From: an uncultured Campylobacter sp. | GTDB lineage: Bacteria > Campylobacterota > Campylobacteria > Campylobacterales > Campylobacteraceae | Assembly: GCF_937997465.1 (NCBI RefSeq) | Contig: NZ_CALKTQ010000347.1 | Span: 1-9,264 of the forward strand | DNA: 9,264 nt | Reading direction: 5' to 3' | Part shown: one piece after another, positions 1 through 4,854 of the stretch | Position numbering within the stretch: position 1 is the first letter of the stretch | Layout: each line of letters starts with the position of its first letter | The notes under the pieces: generated by a model | What the model was told of the DNA's origin: nothing | Databases searched by the model: none | What the model saw: the letters and a program-made list of their open reading frames with translations, nothing else | Position numbers and translations under genes: made by a program

Positions 1-39
1 CAAGCTAGAGATTTTTGTAAGTTTTATGGGCGAAAATAG
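1..39 (+). CDS. possible C-terminal tail of an upstream phage gene (partial)
   Basis: Frame 1 is open from the window edge to a TAG at 37-39 and would encode twelve residues ending in FCKFYGRK. It would overlap the next gene by 14 bases, in keeping with the tight packing of this operon. The reading is too short to identify. The alternative is that the gene at 26 itself continues upstream, because its frame is also open to the edge. Confidence 0.25.
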   Translation, partial: QARDFCKFYGRK

Positions 40-445
40 AATATTCTTAGTAAAGGATTTAACCATAGTAAAAGTACTAGACGGCTATACGGTATATTCG
101 GACGGCAATAGCTACTATGGGTATTGCGGATTTAATGGAGTGCTTAAAGGTACTTTTAGCGAGGGAGTATGCTATATTTTTGATGGAGAAAAACTATCCT
201 ATTCGCCAAACGCTCGCTATGGCGAGGGGCGCCCCATTGTCAGCCCCGGCAGTACTTTTGAAGGGGCTACAGTCCCGTATATTCTAGGCGACAGCGACTT
301 TTCTAGGAAAAGAAGGGAAAATTTGTTAGCAAATCTTATTGGAGCCTCAACGCCGATATTTAGCGGCAAGGCGATATTTCTAAAAAAAGATGAGCTATAT
401 ATAACGCCGATTTTTCAAGACAACGTTATTGAGATCAAGGAGTAG
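26..445 (+). CDS. hypothetical phage protein, 139 aa (possibly partial at 5' end)
   Basis: I do not recognise this protein. It is soluble-looking, rich in beta-forming and aromatic residues (several Tyr/Gly pairs around residues 30-75), and has no signal peptide or membrane segment. The start is uncertain. ATG at 26 has only a weak upstream purine stretch, and the same frame is open without a stop to the window edge, so the true start may lie outside. Its position just before the lysis genes is where tailed phages often keep tail-tip, tail-fibre assembly or other late genes. That is context only. The next gene starts 4 bases after its stop, and the Shine-Dalgarno AAGGAG of that gene (437-442) lies inside this one, so the two are probably co-translated. 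Confidence 0.7.
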   Translation: MGENRIFLVKDLTIVKVLDGYTVYSDGNSYYGYCGFNGVLKGTFSEGVCYIFDGEKLSYSPNARYGEGRPIVSPGSTFEGATVPYILGDSDFSRKRRENLLANLIGASTPIFSGKAIFLKKDELYITPIFQDNVIEIKE

Positions 446-448
446 CCG

Positions 449-1069
449 ATGAAACCCACCCTAAAACAATGGCTACAAGTAGCCAAAAATTTCATCATCG
501 AGCTTCCGCTTGAGATACTTGCCTTTTTCGTCGTGCCAATCGCTTTGCTTTTCGCAAAAGAGAGCGACGATCATCTGCCGCGCTGCTTTCGCTGGTTTGA
601 GGATGCGGACGACCACTACGACGGACAAAGCGCGGCCATAAACGGCGACGGCGGATGGAGACGGGATCACTTCCCGCCCCCTAAAAACCGTACGTATTTC
701 GCGCGCCTTTGCTGGCTTTTGCGTAATAGAATAGGCTATTTTTGCGTCAAATACCTCGGCGTCAAAACAAGCGAGATAGACCCCGCCTCTATAAAAACCA
801 GCGGAGACCCGTCCGTAACGTCAAACGGCGGCGCGGTAAGCTCGTGGTGTAAGGTAGAGTGCCGCCTCAAAGACGGGCGCGAGCGTTTTGGCTACTACCG
901 CACGATTAGGTGGTGCAAACGCTTTTATATCAGAATTTACGTCGGCTGGAAGCTCATGGATATAGCCGGCGCAAACGCGTCAAACTGGCACGAATACACT
1001 GAGGGCGAGGACAAAAAAGTACTTAAAACCGTGTGGGCGTTTCACCCCATGAGAAAGGTCAAAGAATGA
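449..1069 (+). CDS. phage membrane-anchored protein of unknown function, 206 aa (DUF7338-like)
   Basis: Start ATG 449 follows AAGGAG at 437-442. Residues about 14-37 form one hydrophobic segment, so the protein is probably inner-membrane anchored. After it come RWFED (48-52), GDGGWRRDH (66-74) and a WLLRNR stretch (89-94). From memory, this motif set (RWF, a GDGGW-R block and W-RN) recurs in an uncharacterised family of tailed-phage proteins recently called DUF7338. I could not check that against a database. The C-terminal half is rich in Trp, Tyr and Arg and may form a compact beta domain. No catalytic motif is evident. It overlaps the next small gene by ATGA and belongs to the late lysis-proximal operon. 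G+C looks higher than in the replication block. Confidence 0.75.
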   Translation: MKPTLKQWLQVAKNFIIELPLEILAFFVVPIALLFAKESDDHLPRCFRWFEDADDHYDGQSAAINGDGGWRRDHFPPPKNRTYFARLCWLLRNRIGYFCVKYLGVKTSEIDPASIKTSGDPSVTSNGGAVSSWCKVECRLKDGRERFGYYRTIRWCKRFYIRIYVGWKLMDIAGANASNWHEYTEGEDKKVLKTVWAFHPMRKVKE

Positions 1070-1152
1070 ATGCATCGACAAAGAAATTCGTACTGATCGC
1101 GGCAGCCGTCCTAATCATCACCGCCGCAATAAAACTGTTAAAAGGAGCGTGA
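1066..1152 (+). CDS. 28-aa single-span membrane peptide in lysis cassette
   Basis: This short frame starts at an ATG that overlaps the previous stop (ATGA, 1066-1069) and ends at TGA 1150-1152, two bases before the i-spanin start. The product has a basic N-terminus (STKK), one hydrophobic helix at about residues 8-25, and a short basic tail ending KGA. The Shine-Dalgarno of the next gene (AAAGGAG, 1141-1147) is embedded in its last codons, so its translation would open that site. Its position directly before Rz/Rz1-like genes suggests a lysis role such as a small holin or antiholin-like peptide. That is inference; no family is recognised. The perfect fit between two coupled genes supports it as real despite its size. 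Confidence 0.6.
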   Translation: MNASTKKFVLIAAAVLIITAAIKLLKGA

Positions 1153-1153
1153 A

Positions 1154-1564
1154 ATGGGCTTTTTGAATATCAAATTTTTAATATCCATTGGCGTCGCTTT
1201 GCTGATAGCTCTAGGTGGCGCGGGGATTGAAATATGGCGGCTAAATGGCGCAGTTTCAAGCGCAAAAGCCGAAACGCAAGATGCTAAAGACAAGCTGGAA
1301 AAAGAGAAAACGAAGCTAGCTCTCAAAGAGGCGGAAAGCCAAATTTATGCGGCAAATCTCTCCGAGTGCAACTCCAAGATCTCTGCGCAAAACGAAGCTA
1401 TCAAAAGCATGGCTCTAGATATGAAACAGATCCGCCAAAGCCAAGCGGGGCTGAGAAAAGAGCTACAAGCCAAATACGAGAGCATGGAGCCTCCGCCAAA
1501 AGACAGCGGATGCGAAAAGAAACTGGGATACTACGAAAGGCTATTTAGGGGGCTAGGAAAATGA
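1154..1564 (+). CDS. i-spanin, Rz-like, 136 aa
   Basis: Spanins fuse the inner and outer membranes in the last step of lysis of Gram-negative hosts. This protein has the usual i-spanin layout: a short N-terminus, one membrane segment at about residues 6-28, and then a long charged periplasmic helix at about 33-105 with coiled-coil spacing rich in Lys, Glu, Gln and Ala. A short C-terminal part follows, with PPP and a Cys. The ATG at 1154 has AAAGGAG at 1141-1147. It overlaps the lipoprotein gene by ATGA (1561-1564), the adjacent i-spanin/o-spanin arrangement. Sequence identity to lambda Rz is not apparent; the call rests on topology and on the Rz1-like neighbour. Confidence 0.8.
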   Translation: MGFLNIKFLISIGVALLIALGGAGIEIWRLNGAVSSAKAETQDAKDKLEKEKTKLALKEAESQIYAANLSECNSKISAQNEAIKSMALDMKQIRQSQAGLRKELQAKYESMEPPPKDSGCEKKLGYYERLFRGLGK

Positions 1565-1815
1565 AGATAGAAAAAGCGATCGAATTTGTCCTTATTTGCG
1601 GCTTGATCATTATACTTTGCGGTTGCGCAGGCGCTGAGCCACGGATTATAGCACGCACCCAATACCAAGACGTGGACAAACCCGTGCGCTGCAACGTAGA
1701 ATTGCCGCCAAAGCCTAGCTTTGATGAGAGCGATCCATCGACCGCCGGAGCCGTAGCGGCATATCACGAAGAGGTCGAAAGGCTGCTTTTACTGTGCGTA
1801 GGAGAAAAGCCGTGA
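1561..1815 (+). CDS. o-spanin, Rz1-like lipoprotein, 84 aa
   Basis: The N-terminus is a lipoprotein signal: basic start, hydrophobic helix at about residues 8-19, then a lipobox-like LCGC with Cys22 as the probable lipidation site. The mature part is about 63 residues long and contains a proline-rich stretch (ELPPKPS). Two further cysteines lie at RCN and near the C-terminus. A lipid anchor plus short proline-containing periplasmic chain, placed just after an Rz-like gene, is the signature of an outer-membrane spanin. The gene overlaps the i-spanin by four bases. Unlike lambda Rz1 it is not nested inside the i-spanin gene. The GGAG at 1801-1804 near its end serves the next small gene. Confidence 0.78.
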   Translation: MKIEKAIEFVLICGLIIILCGCAGAEPRIIARTQYQDVDKPVRCNVELPPKPSFDESDPSTAGAVAAYHEEVERLLLLCVGEKP

Positions 1816-1925
1816 GCGAACTGGTTATGAGGAAATTTAGAAACTTCGGGCTCACCAAAAAAAGGATACTCGAGATAGTTCTATCAGTCCTGCTCGCCTT
1901 GATTTTCGGGGCGGTGATGGGATGA
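1812..1925 (+). CDS. 37-aa single-span membrane peptide (GTG start)
   Basis: A GTG at 1812 overlaps the o-spanin stop (GTGA) and is preceded by AGGAG (1800-1804) at about 7 bases, which supports this start over the internal ATG at 1827. The product has a strongly basic N-terminal half (MRK, KKR) and one hydrophobic helix at about residues 21-36, ending in GAVMG. Its stop overlaps the next ATG (ATGA 1922-1925). Overlaps on both sides and topology suggest a real gene of the lysis cassette, perhaps a holin partner or regulator. No family is recognised. Confidence 0.55.
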   Translation: MSELVMRKFRNFGLTKKRILEIVLSVLLALIFGAVMG

Positions 1926-2275
1926 GCTGGATCGACAAAGAGTACTGGTACCTACTTTGGGTATTGCTAGTGGGACTCATTGGCGGGGCCTTGGGACTGC
2001 TCGACGACGACGGAAAACCAAGAAAACATCGCACGAGATGGGCGTTTCTTGCTGCCACTCTTACCGCGGCGTTTCTTTGCGGGGCAACGTTCTCGATAAT
2101 TAAATTTCTTATACACGATATTGAATTTTCGCTAGGCGTCGGGGGCATTGTAGCATTTATGGGTGGAGGTTGGGTGCGTAGAAAGATCGACAAAGCCGCC
2201 AACAAGAAGATAGAAAGCCTAGGCGGAGATAGCGGCGGCTTGGCAAAGAGCGAATACGAAGAGGAGCTAAAATGA
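1922..2275 (+). CDS. putative holin, 117 aa, three membrane segments
   Basis: Hydropathy by eye gives three likely membrane helices, at about residues 7-27 (rich in Leu, Val, Gly), 41-61 and 68-84. They are separated by a short charged loop with DDDGKPRKHR and a second short loop. The C-terminal 30 residues are highly charged and soluble. Size, topology, the charged tail and the lysis-cassette location fit a phage holin, the membrane pore former that times lysis. I cannot assign a specific holin family. The start is ATGA-coupled to the preceding peptide and has only a weak ribosome site, so expression probably depends on coupling. The GAGGAG at 2261-2266 near its end serves the following gene. 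Confidence 0.65.
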   Translation: MSWIDKEYWYLLWVLLVGLIGGALGLLDDDGKPRKHRTRWAFLAATLTAAFLCGATFSIIKFLIHDIEFSLGVGGIVAFMGGGWVRRKIDKAANKKIESLGGDSGGLAKSEYEEELK

Positions 2276-2454
2276 GGGACGACGAGATACTGGAAAGCAT
2301 GCAAGCAAGGCGCACGCGCTGCATCGTTTATACGAGAGTGATGGGCTACCACCGCCCGGTAGAGAGTTTTAACGTCGGTAAAAAAGGCGAGCATAAGGAG
2401 CGCGTAAAATTTAAAGAAAGGATAAAAAATGAAACTTACGATACGCAGATATAA
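2272..2454 (+). CDS. 60-aa protein resembling the glycyl-radical C-terminus of anaerobic ribonucleotide reductase (NrdD-like)
   Basis: The core CIVYTRVMGYHRPVESFN (residues 17-34), followed by VGKKGEHKERVKF, matches the pattern at the very end of class III ribonucleotide reductases. There an RVxGY motif carries the glycyl radical and is followed by FN-GK-E--RV. In this protein Gly25 sits in the radical position. The rest of NrdD (the ten-stranded barrel, active-site cysteines, and the paired zinc cysteines before the radical loop) is absent, and only one Cys (17) remains. Small stand-alone proteins of this kind are often auto-annotated as NrdD in prophages. The gene is ATGA-coupled to the holin-like gene, has GAGGAG at 2261-2266, and overlaps the next gene by 26 bases. 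Function is unknown; a spare radical domain is one hypothesis. Confidence 0.72.
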   Translation: MRDDEILESMQARRTRCIVYTRVMGYHRPVESFNVGKKGEHKERVKFKERIKNETYDTQI

Positions 2455-2842
2455 AGACATCGAAGACGGAACGATCGGGAAATTTGAGCTAGTGGGTGTA
2501 AATACCGTGCTGATGACGGGCTATACGCTAGAGTCAGCAGGACCCGATACCACCGAGCGAGGCAAAGATAGGCGCATACCTGCGGGACTTTATAGTGTGG
2601 TGTGGCACAAGTCGCCAAAATTTAACCGCGTGCTACCGGTGCTGCATAATGAGCGAGTAGCGAAAGATCGCTATATCGAGATACATGCGGGCAACTATCC
2701 AAAGCATACCGAGGGCTGCATACTGGTAGGCAAGTGGGCGAACGACGAGGGAGTATTTGAGAGCGTCAAAACGCTAGAAGCTTTGCTTAGTTTTATCCAG
2801 GGCAAGAGCATTGAAGTGGAGATTATTAACGATATAAAATGA
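2429..2842 (+). CDS. DUF5675 family protein, candidate lytic enzyme, 137 aa
   Basis: Start ATG 2429 has AAAGGA at 2417-2422. The protein shows the DUF5675 pattern: TLE near residue 33, IPAGLY (50-55), then IHAGNYPKHTEGCILVG (85-101). The His86/Cys97 pair in a HAGN...EGC setting recalls the His and Cys of the YkuD L,D-transpeptidase active site (HG...HGC), so a peptidoglycan-acting role is plausible but not proved. No lysozyme, amidase or transglycosylase is encoded in this cassette, which has holin-like and spanin genes. That leaves this protein as the best endolysin candidate in view. It has no signal peptide, so it would need a holin for export. It is the last gene of the cassette. Confidence 0.8.
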   Translation: MKLTIRRYKDIEDGTIGKFELVGVNTVLMTGYTLESAGPDTTERGKDRRIPAGLYSVVWHKSPKFNRVLPVLHNERVAKDRYIEIHAGNYPKHTEGCILVGKWANDEGVFESVKTLEALLSFIQGKSIEVEIINDIK

Positions 2843-2853
2843 TATTTTAAAAG

Positions 2854-2877
2854 CCTTTTAAAAGGGAGTTTAAAAGG
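2854..2877 (+). terminator. inverted repeat after lysis operon, possible weak terminator
   Basis: A perfect 9-bp stem, CCTTTTAAA (2854-2862) with TTTAAAAGG (2869-2877) and a 6-base loop, begins 12 bases after the DUF5675 stop. It is AT-rich and no T tract follows on the + strand, so it is at best a weak terminator. It could also be a protein site. Confidence 0.35.
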
Positions 2878-2881
2878 TAAA

Positions 2882-2958
2882 AATTTACGTTAGAAATCAA
2901 AGTGAAAAATCGCCGTTTTTAATCCACTTTGATTTTAAGCGTAAATTCACTTTGATTT
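2882..2958. repeat. nested inverted repeats with three copies of CACTTTGATTT
   Basis: Outer arms AATTTACG (2882-2889) and CGTAAATT (2940-2947) enclose inner arms AAATCAAAGTG (2894-2904) and CACTTTGATTT (2925-2935), with a third inner pairing AAAAA (2905-2909)/TTTTT (2916-2920). A third direct copy of CACTTTGATTT at 2948-2958 overlaps the TTG start of the next gene. The whole could fold as one long hairpin in RNA or act as a multi-site operator. It sits exactly at the junction between the lysis cassette and a low-GC gene, so an insertion scar or recombination site is also possible. Confidence 0.65.
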
Positions 2959-3520
2959 GAAAAGCGGTTTTACAGAATCAAAAGTTAAAGATAAAAGTAT
3001 AACAAAAAATATCGCTCTAATGATAGCATTTTTAATAGTAGAATTTTGTAATCTTTTTTATAAGCTTAATAGAAACGAAAAAGAGAGAATACAGCATCTT
3101 AACGAAATAGATAAGATAAAAAAAGAGATTAGCCATCATATTGAAGTAGTAGAATATCTACTGGATGAATATATACCAAATAATCCATTAATACTTTCTG
3201 TTGAAGAAAGGGAAATTTTAGAGACATTAAGAATACCAACTTCAAATAGTTTAAAAACCATTAAAACAATAGCACTTCAAGGATGTTCAAACTACAAAGA
3301 GATGTTAAAAGATGCTTACAAAACGCCTGCTAAAATGAATTTCTTTTCAGGAATTAGTATGGAGAAAAAATACGAAAATAGAAGAGATCTTACAGAGCAT
3401 TATCAAAAACATTTTCTTAGAATTGCTGAAATATACAATCTTCCAAAAGAAGAGTTTGAAAGAAATGAGCTTTTAAATGTTTTAAAAAAATTTGTGAAAA
3501 AAACTCATTTTACATCATAA
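2957..3520 (+). CDS. low-GC membrane-anchored protein of unknown function, 187 aa (possible moron)
   Basis: The frame is open from 2945. The best available start is TTG at 2957, because the first ATG (at about 3019) would cut into the membrane helix. Neither has a good ribosome site, so the start is uncertain. Residues about 17-36 are a hydrophobic segment, followed by a long charged helical region (NRNEKERI... to about residue 65) and a mostly helical, Lys/Glu-rich C-terminus. No motif is recognised. Codon use is much more A/T-rich than in the lysis genes before it. The gene is flanked by non-coding AT-rich DNA with repeats on both sides. This suggests an independently acquired cargo gene of the lysogenic-conversion or phage-defence type, which is inference only. 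Confidence 0.65.
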   Translation: MKSGFTESKVKDKSITKNIALMIAFLIVEFCNLFYKLNRNEKERIQHLNEIDKIKKEISHHIEVVEYLLDEYIPNNPLILSVEEREILETLRIPTSNSLKTIKTIALQGCSNYKEMLKDAYKTPAKMNFFSGISMEKKYENRRDLTEHYQKHFLRIAEIYNLPKEEFERNELLNVLKKFVKKTHFTS

Positions 3521-3598
3521 AATATCTCCATGCGTTATTCTCAAAATTGTTTTTAGTTTTTAAAAATAAAATTGTTTAAGGTTTTTCTCATTATGCAA

Positions 3599-3635
3599 TA
3601 AAATACTCCAAATCAAAATTAAAAGAGGAGTATTT
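3599..3635 (+). promoter_or_regulatory. -10-like box and inverted repeat covering the ribosome site of the AlpA-like gene
   Basis: A -10-like TAAAAT (3599-3604) has a T-rich upstream region of the kind usual in Campylobacter promoters, but no good -35. AAATACTCC (3601-3609) and GGAGTATTT (3627-3635) form a perfect 9-bp inverted repeat with a 17-base spacer, whose right arm contains the Shine-Dalgarno GGAG at 3627-3630. As DNA it could be an operator over the start site. As RNA it could hide the ribosome site if transcription begins upstream. Confidence 0.45.
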
Positions 3636-3638
3636 ACA

Positions 3639-3890
3639 ATGTTAGTCACTTCAAACAATACGAACACCACACCACTACCAACACCTCAAAGTTTAGCTGA
3701 TGAATGGATGACCCCCGAGCAATTAGAAGCAGAAATCGGCTTGAACATAGCAGCCCAGGAGCGTATGCGCATGAGAAAACGACAGCTGGGCGATAAAAAC
3801 CCATTACCGTTTAGTAAATTTGGCAGAGTGATACGCTACAGCAGAAAAAGAATTAATGAGTGGCTATTAAATAACGAACAAAAGGGATAA
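3639..3890 (+). CDS. AlpA/excisionase-like helix-turn-helix protein, 83 aa
   Basis: After a Thr/Pro/Asn-rich flexible N-terminus (1-20), residues 23-33 read WMTPEQLEAEI, the first helix of the MerR-like HTH_17/AlpA fold. A second helix with RMRMRKR (42-48) follows, then a beta-wing LPFSKFGRVIRYSRK (56-70) and a final helix, RINEWL (71-76). This layout is typical of AlpA-type regulators and small excisionases of prophages and integrative elements. The role is probably DNA binding to control the replication operon that follows or to assist excision. It is transcribed from its own leader and separated from the next gene by 122 bases containing several dyads, which may be its binding sites. Start ATG 3639 has AGAGGAG at 3624-3630. 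Confidence 0.8.
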   Translation: MLVTSNNTNTTPLPTPQSLADEWMTPEQLEAEIGLNIAAQERMRMRKRQLGDKNPLPFSKFGRVIRYSRKRINEWLLNNEQKG

Positions 3891-3892
3891 AC

Positions 3893-3923
3893 CCTTGTCT
3901 AGCTTTTTAAGGGCAAGACAAGG
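3893..3923 (+). repeat. inverted repeat CCTTGTCT/AGACAAGG
   Basis: A perfect 8-bp stem (3893-3900 with 3916-3923, 15-base loop) lies just after the AlpA-like gene stop. A competing pairing exists: GGGCAA at 3911-3916 is complementary to TTGCCC at 3959-3964. Two mutually exclusive structures in a leader would fit attenuation or a regulator site. No T tract follows, so it is not a standard terminator. Confidence 0.5.
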
Positions 3924-3926
3924 AAC

Positions 3927-3954
3927 TATAATAATAAGTGAGACGATTATTATA
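3927..3954 (+). promoter_or_regulatory. dyad TATAATAAT/ATTATTATA containing a -10-like TATAAT
   Basis: A perfect 9-bp inverted repeat (3927-3935 with 3946-3954, 10-base spacer) begins with TATAAT (3927-3932), a consensus -10 hexamer. No clear -35 is seen; a T-rich tract at 3904-3908 is at about the right distance, as accepted in Campylobacter. It is the likely promoter of the replication operon starting at 4013, with an overlapping operator. Confidence 0.45.
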
Positions 3955-3982
3955 CCCTTTGCCCATAAAAAGTCAAGAAAAT

Positions 3983-3999
3983 CCTAATCTAATCTCTTA
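3983..3999 (+). repeat. 17-bp repeat, inverted partner of 8790-8806
   Basis: CCTAATCTAATCTCTTA here is the exact reverse complement of 8790-8806. It lies in the leader of the replication operon, directly before the AAGGAT ribosome site (4002-4007) of the 66-aa gene. Its partner is in the segment after the early operon. Confidence 0.7.
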
Positions 4000-4012
4000 A
4001 AAAGGATAGACT

Positions 4013-4213
4013 ATGAGACATTATGGAAACGGTAGCCGGGCCAACGAATATAGGCTAGGGATAGACAGCGAAAAAGAGATCAAAGAAGCCAAAGAATTCT
4101 TGCGGCAAAGAGAGCTGGAGCTAAGAGTGGCAAAGGGGCGAGAGGAAAAAGAAGCTAGAGCCCGCGAACTAGCCAAGCTCGAGGCCGAGCTGCGCGATTT
4201 GATAGGGGCTTGA
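4013..4213 (+). CDS. small coiled-coil protein, first gene of replication operon, 66 aa
   Basis: Start ATG 4013 has AAAGGAT at 4001-4007. After a Gly/Asn-rich N-terminus, residues about 19-63 form one highly charged helix (Glu, Lys, Arg, Leu, Ala) with coiled-coil character. There is no membrane segment or enzyme motif, and I do not recognise a family. It ends one base before the next gene starts, whose ribosome site AGGGG (4204-4208) lies in its last codons, so the two are co-expressed. The context suggests an accessory role in phage replication, such as an oligomerisation or loader-type partner of the helicase, but this is inferred only from position. Confidence 0.7.
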   Translation: MRHYGNGSRANEYRLGIDSEKEIKEAKEFLRQRELELRVAKGREEKEARARELAKLEAELRDLIGA

Positions 4214-4214
4214 T

Positions 4215-4853
4215 ATGGATATTTTACAAGCTCAAAGACAAAGGCTAACAAAAGCCCTACAAAATGATAAAAAAGGCGTGTTTGGTAAAATTTACAAATC
4301 TTACGATAGACGCTTTTTTGATAGTTTTAGCGGCCTTGATACCCTAGTAGGCTTTTTAGGGCTAAATACCAAAAATAAAATCACTCTGATACTACAAAAC
4401 GACAAAGGCCACTTTATGCGCGTTTTGGATTATGCTAATTGCGAGCTATACAATGAGCTTTACTCGCAAAGCGATCCGTTTAGAAGCGGAAACGCCAATA
4501 TCTGCATCCAAAAGATAACGGGCAGGCGCGTATTGATGGTAAGCGGAGCTTATCAGGATGCGCCTTTATTCGAGATTTTAGGCTTTGATTATCTATGTTT
4601 CAAAGATGAATTCGAATTTAGCGCAGGAGTTAAATTTACAGAGGCCCTAAAGGCCTATCAGGGCAAAAAGATTATACTTTTTGATAGACGCTTAAACGAT
4701 GCGACTAAGGAAATTTTGAACAAAGAGCTAGATGCCGATGTGCAGCTAGTGGGCTCGTATTTTTACGAGTTTATAAGGTTTAGTGCCAATGACAACAAGC
4801 ACTATGAGAACAAATTTAAAAATATACTAGACGGATTAATAAAGGAGAATTAG
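4215..4853 (+). CDS. replication-operon protein with degenerate Toprim-like region, 212 aa
   Basis: I do not recognise a named family with confidence. The C-terminal half resembles a Toprim fold as used by DnaG-type primases: RRVLMVSGAYQDAPLFEILG (residues 104-123) matches the first strand-helix unit, where the Toprim catalytic Glu is usually found, and GKKIILFDRR (150-159) matches the strand that normally carries DxD. The Glu is replaced (Ser110-Gly111) and DxD reads DRR, so catalysis of primer synthesis is doubtful. The N-terminal 100 residues contain helices and a beta stretch (NKITLILQNDKGHFMRVLDY, 54-73). It lies directly upstream of a helicase-like ATPase (2-base gap), an order that fits a primase-helicase pair. 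ATG 4215 follows AGGGG at 4204-4208. Confidence 0.6.
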   Translation: MDILQAQRQRLTKALQNDKKGVFGKIYKSYDRRFFDSFSGLDTLVGFLGLNTKNKITLILQNDKGHFMRVLDYANCELYNELYSQSDPFRSGNANICIQKITGRRVLMVSGAYQDAPLFEILGFDYLCFKDEFEFSAGVKFTEALKAYQGKKIILFDRRLNDATKEILNKELDADVQLVGSYFYEFIRFSANDNKHYENKFKNILDGLIKEN

Positions 4854-4854
4854 T

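Noticed and set aside
473..670. Minus-strand frame opposite the 206-aa phage gene
   Set aside because: It is a shadow of a strongly supported gene, with no ribosome site and no plausible domain.
2272..2454. Truncated pseudogene of a full nrdD
   Set aside because: It has its own start, ribosome site and coupled overlaps on both sides, and no remnants of the upstream nrdD coding sequence are present, so it looks like an intact small gene.
1852..2460. Long open frame on the minus strand (about 200 codons) opposite the holin-like, NrdD-like and lysis genes
   Set aside because: It is antisense to a chain of tightly coupled + strand genes with good ribosome sites, its translation is low-complexity Ser/Pro/Arg-rich, and it has no convincing start.
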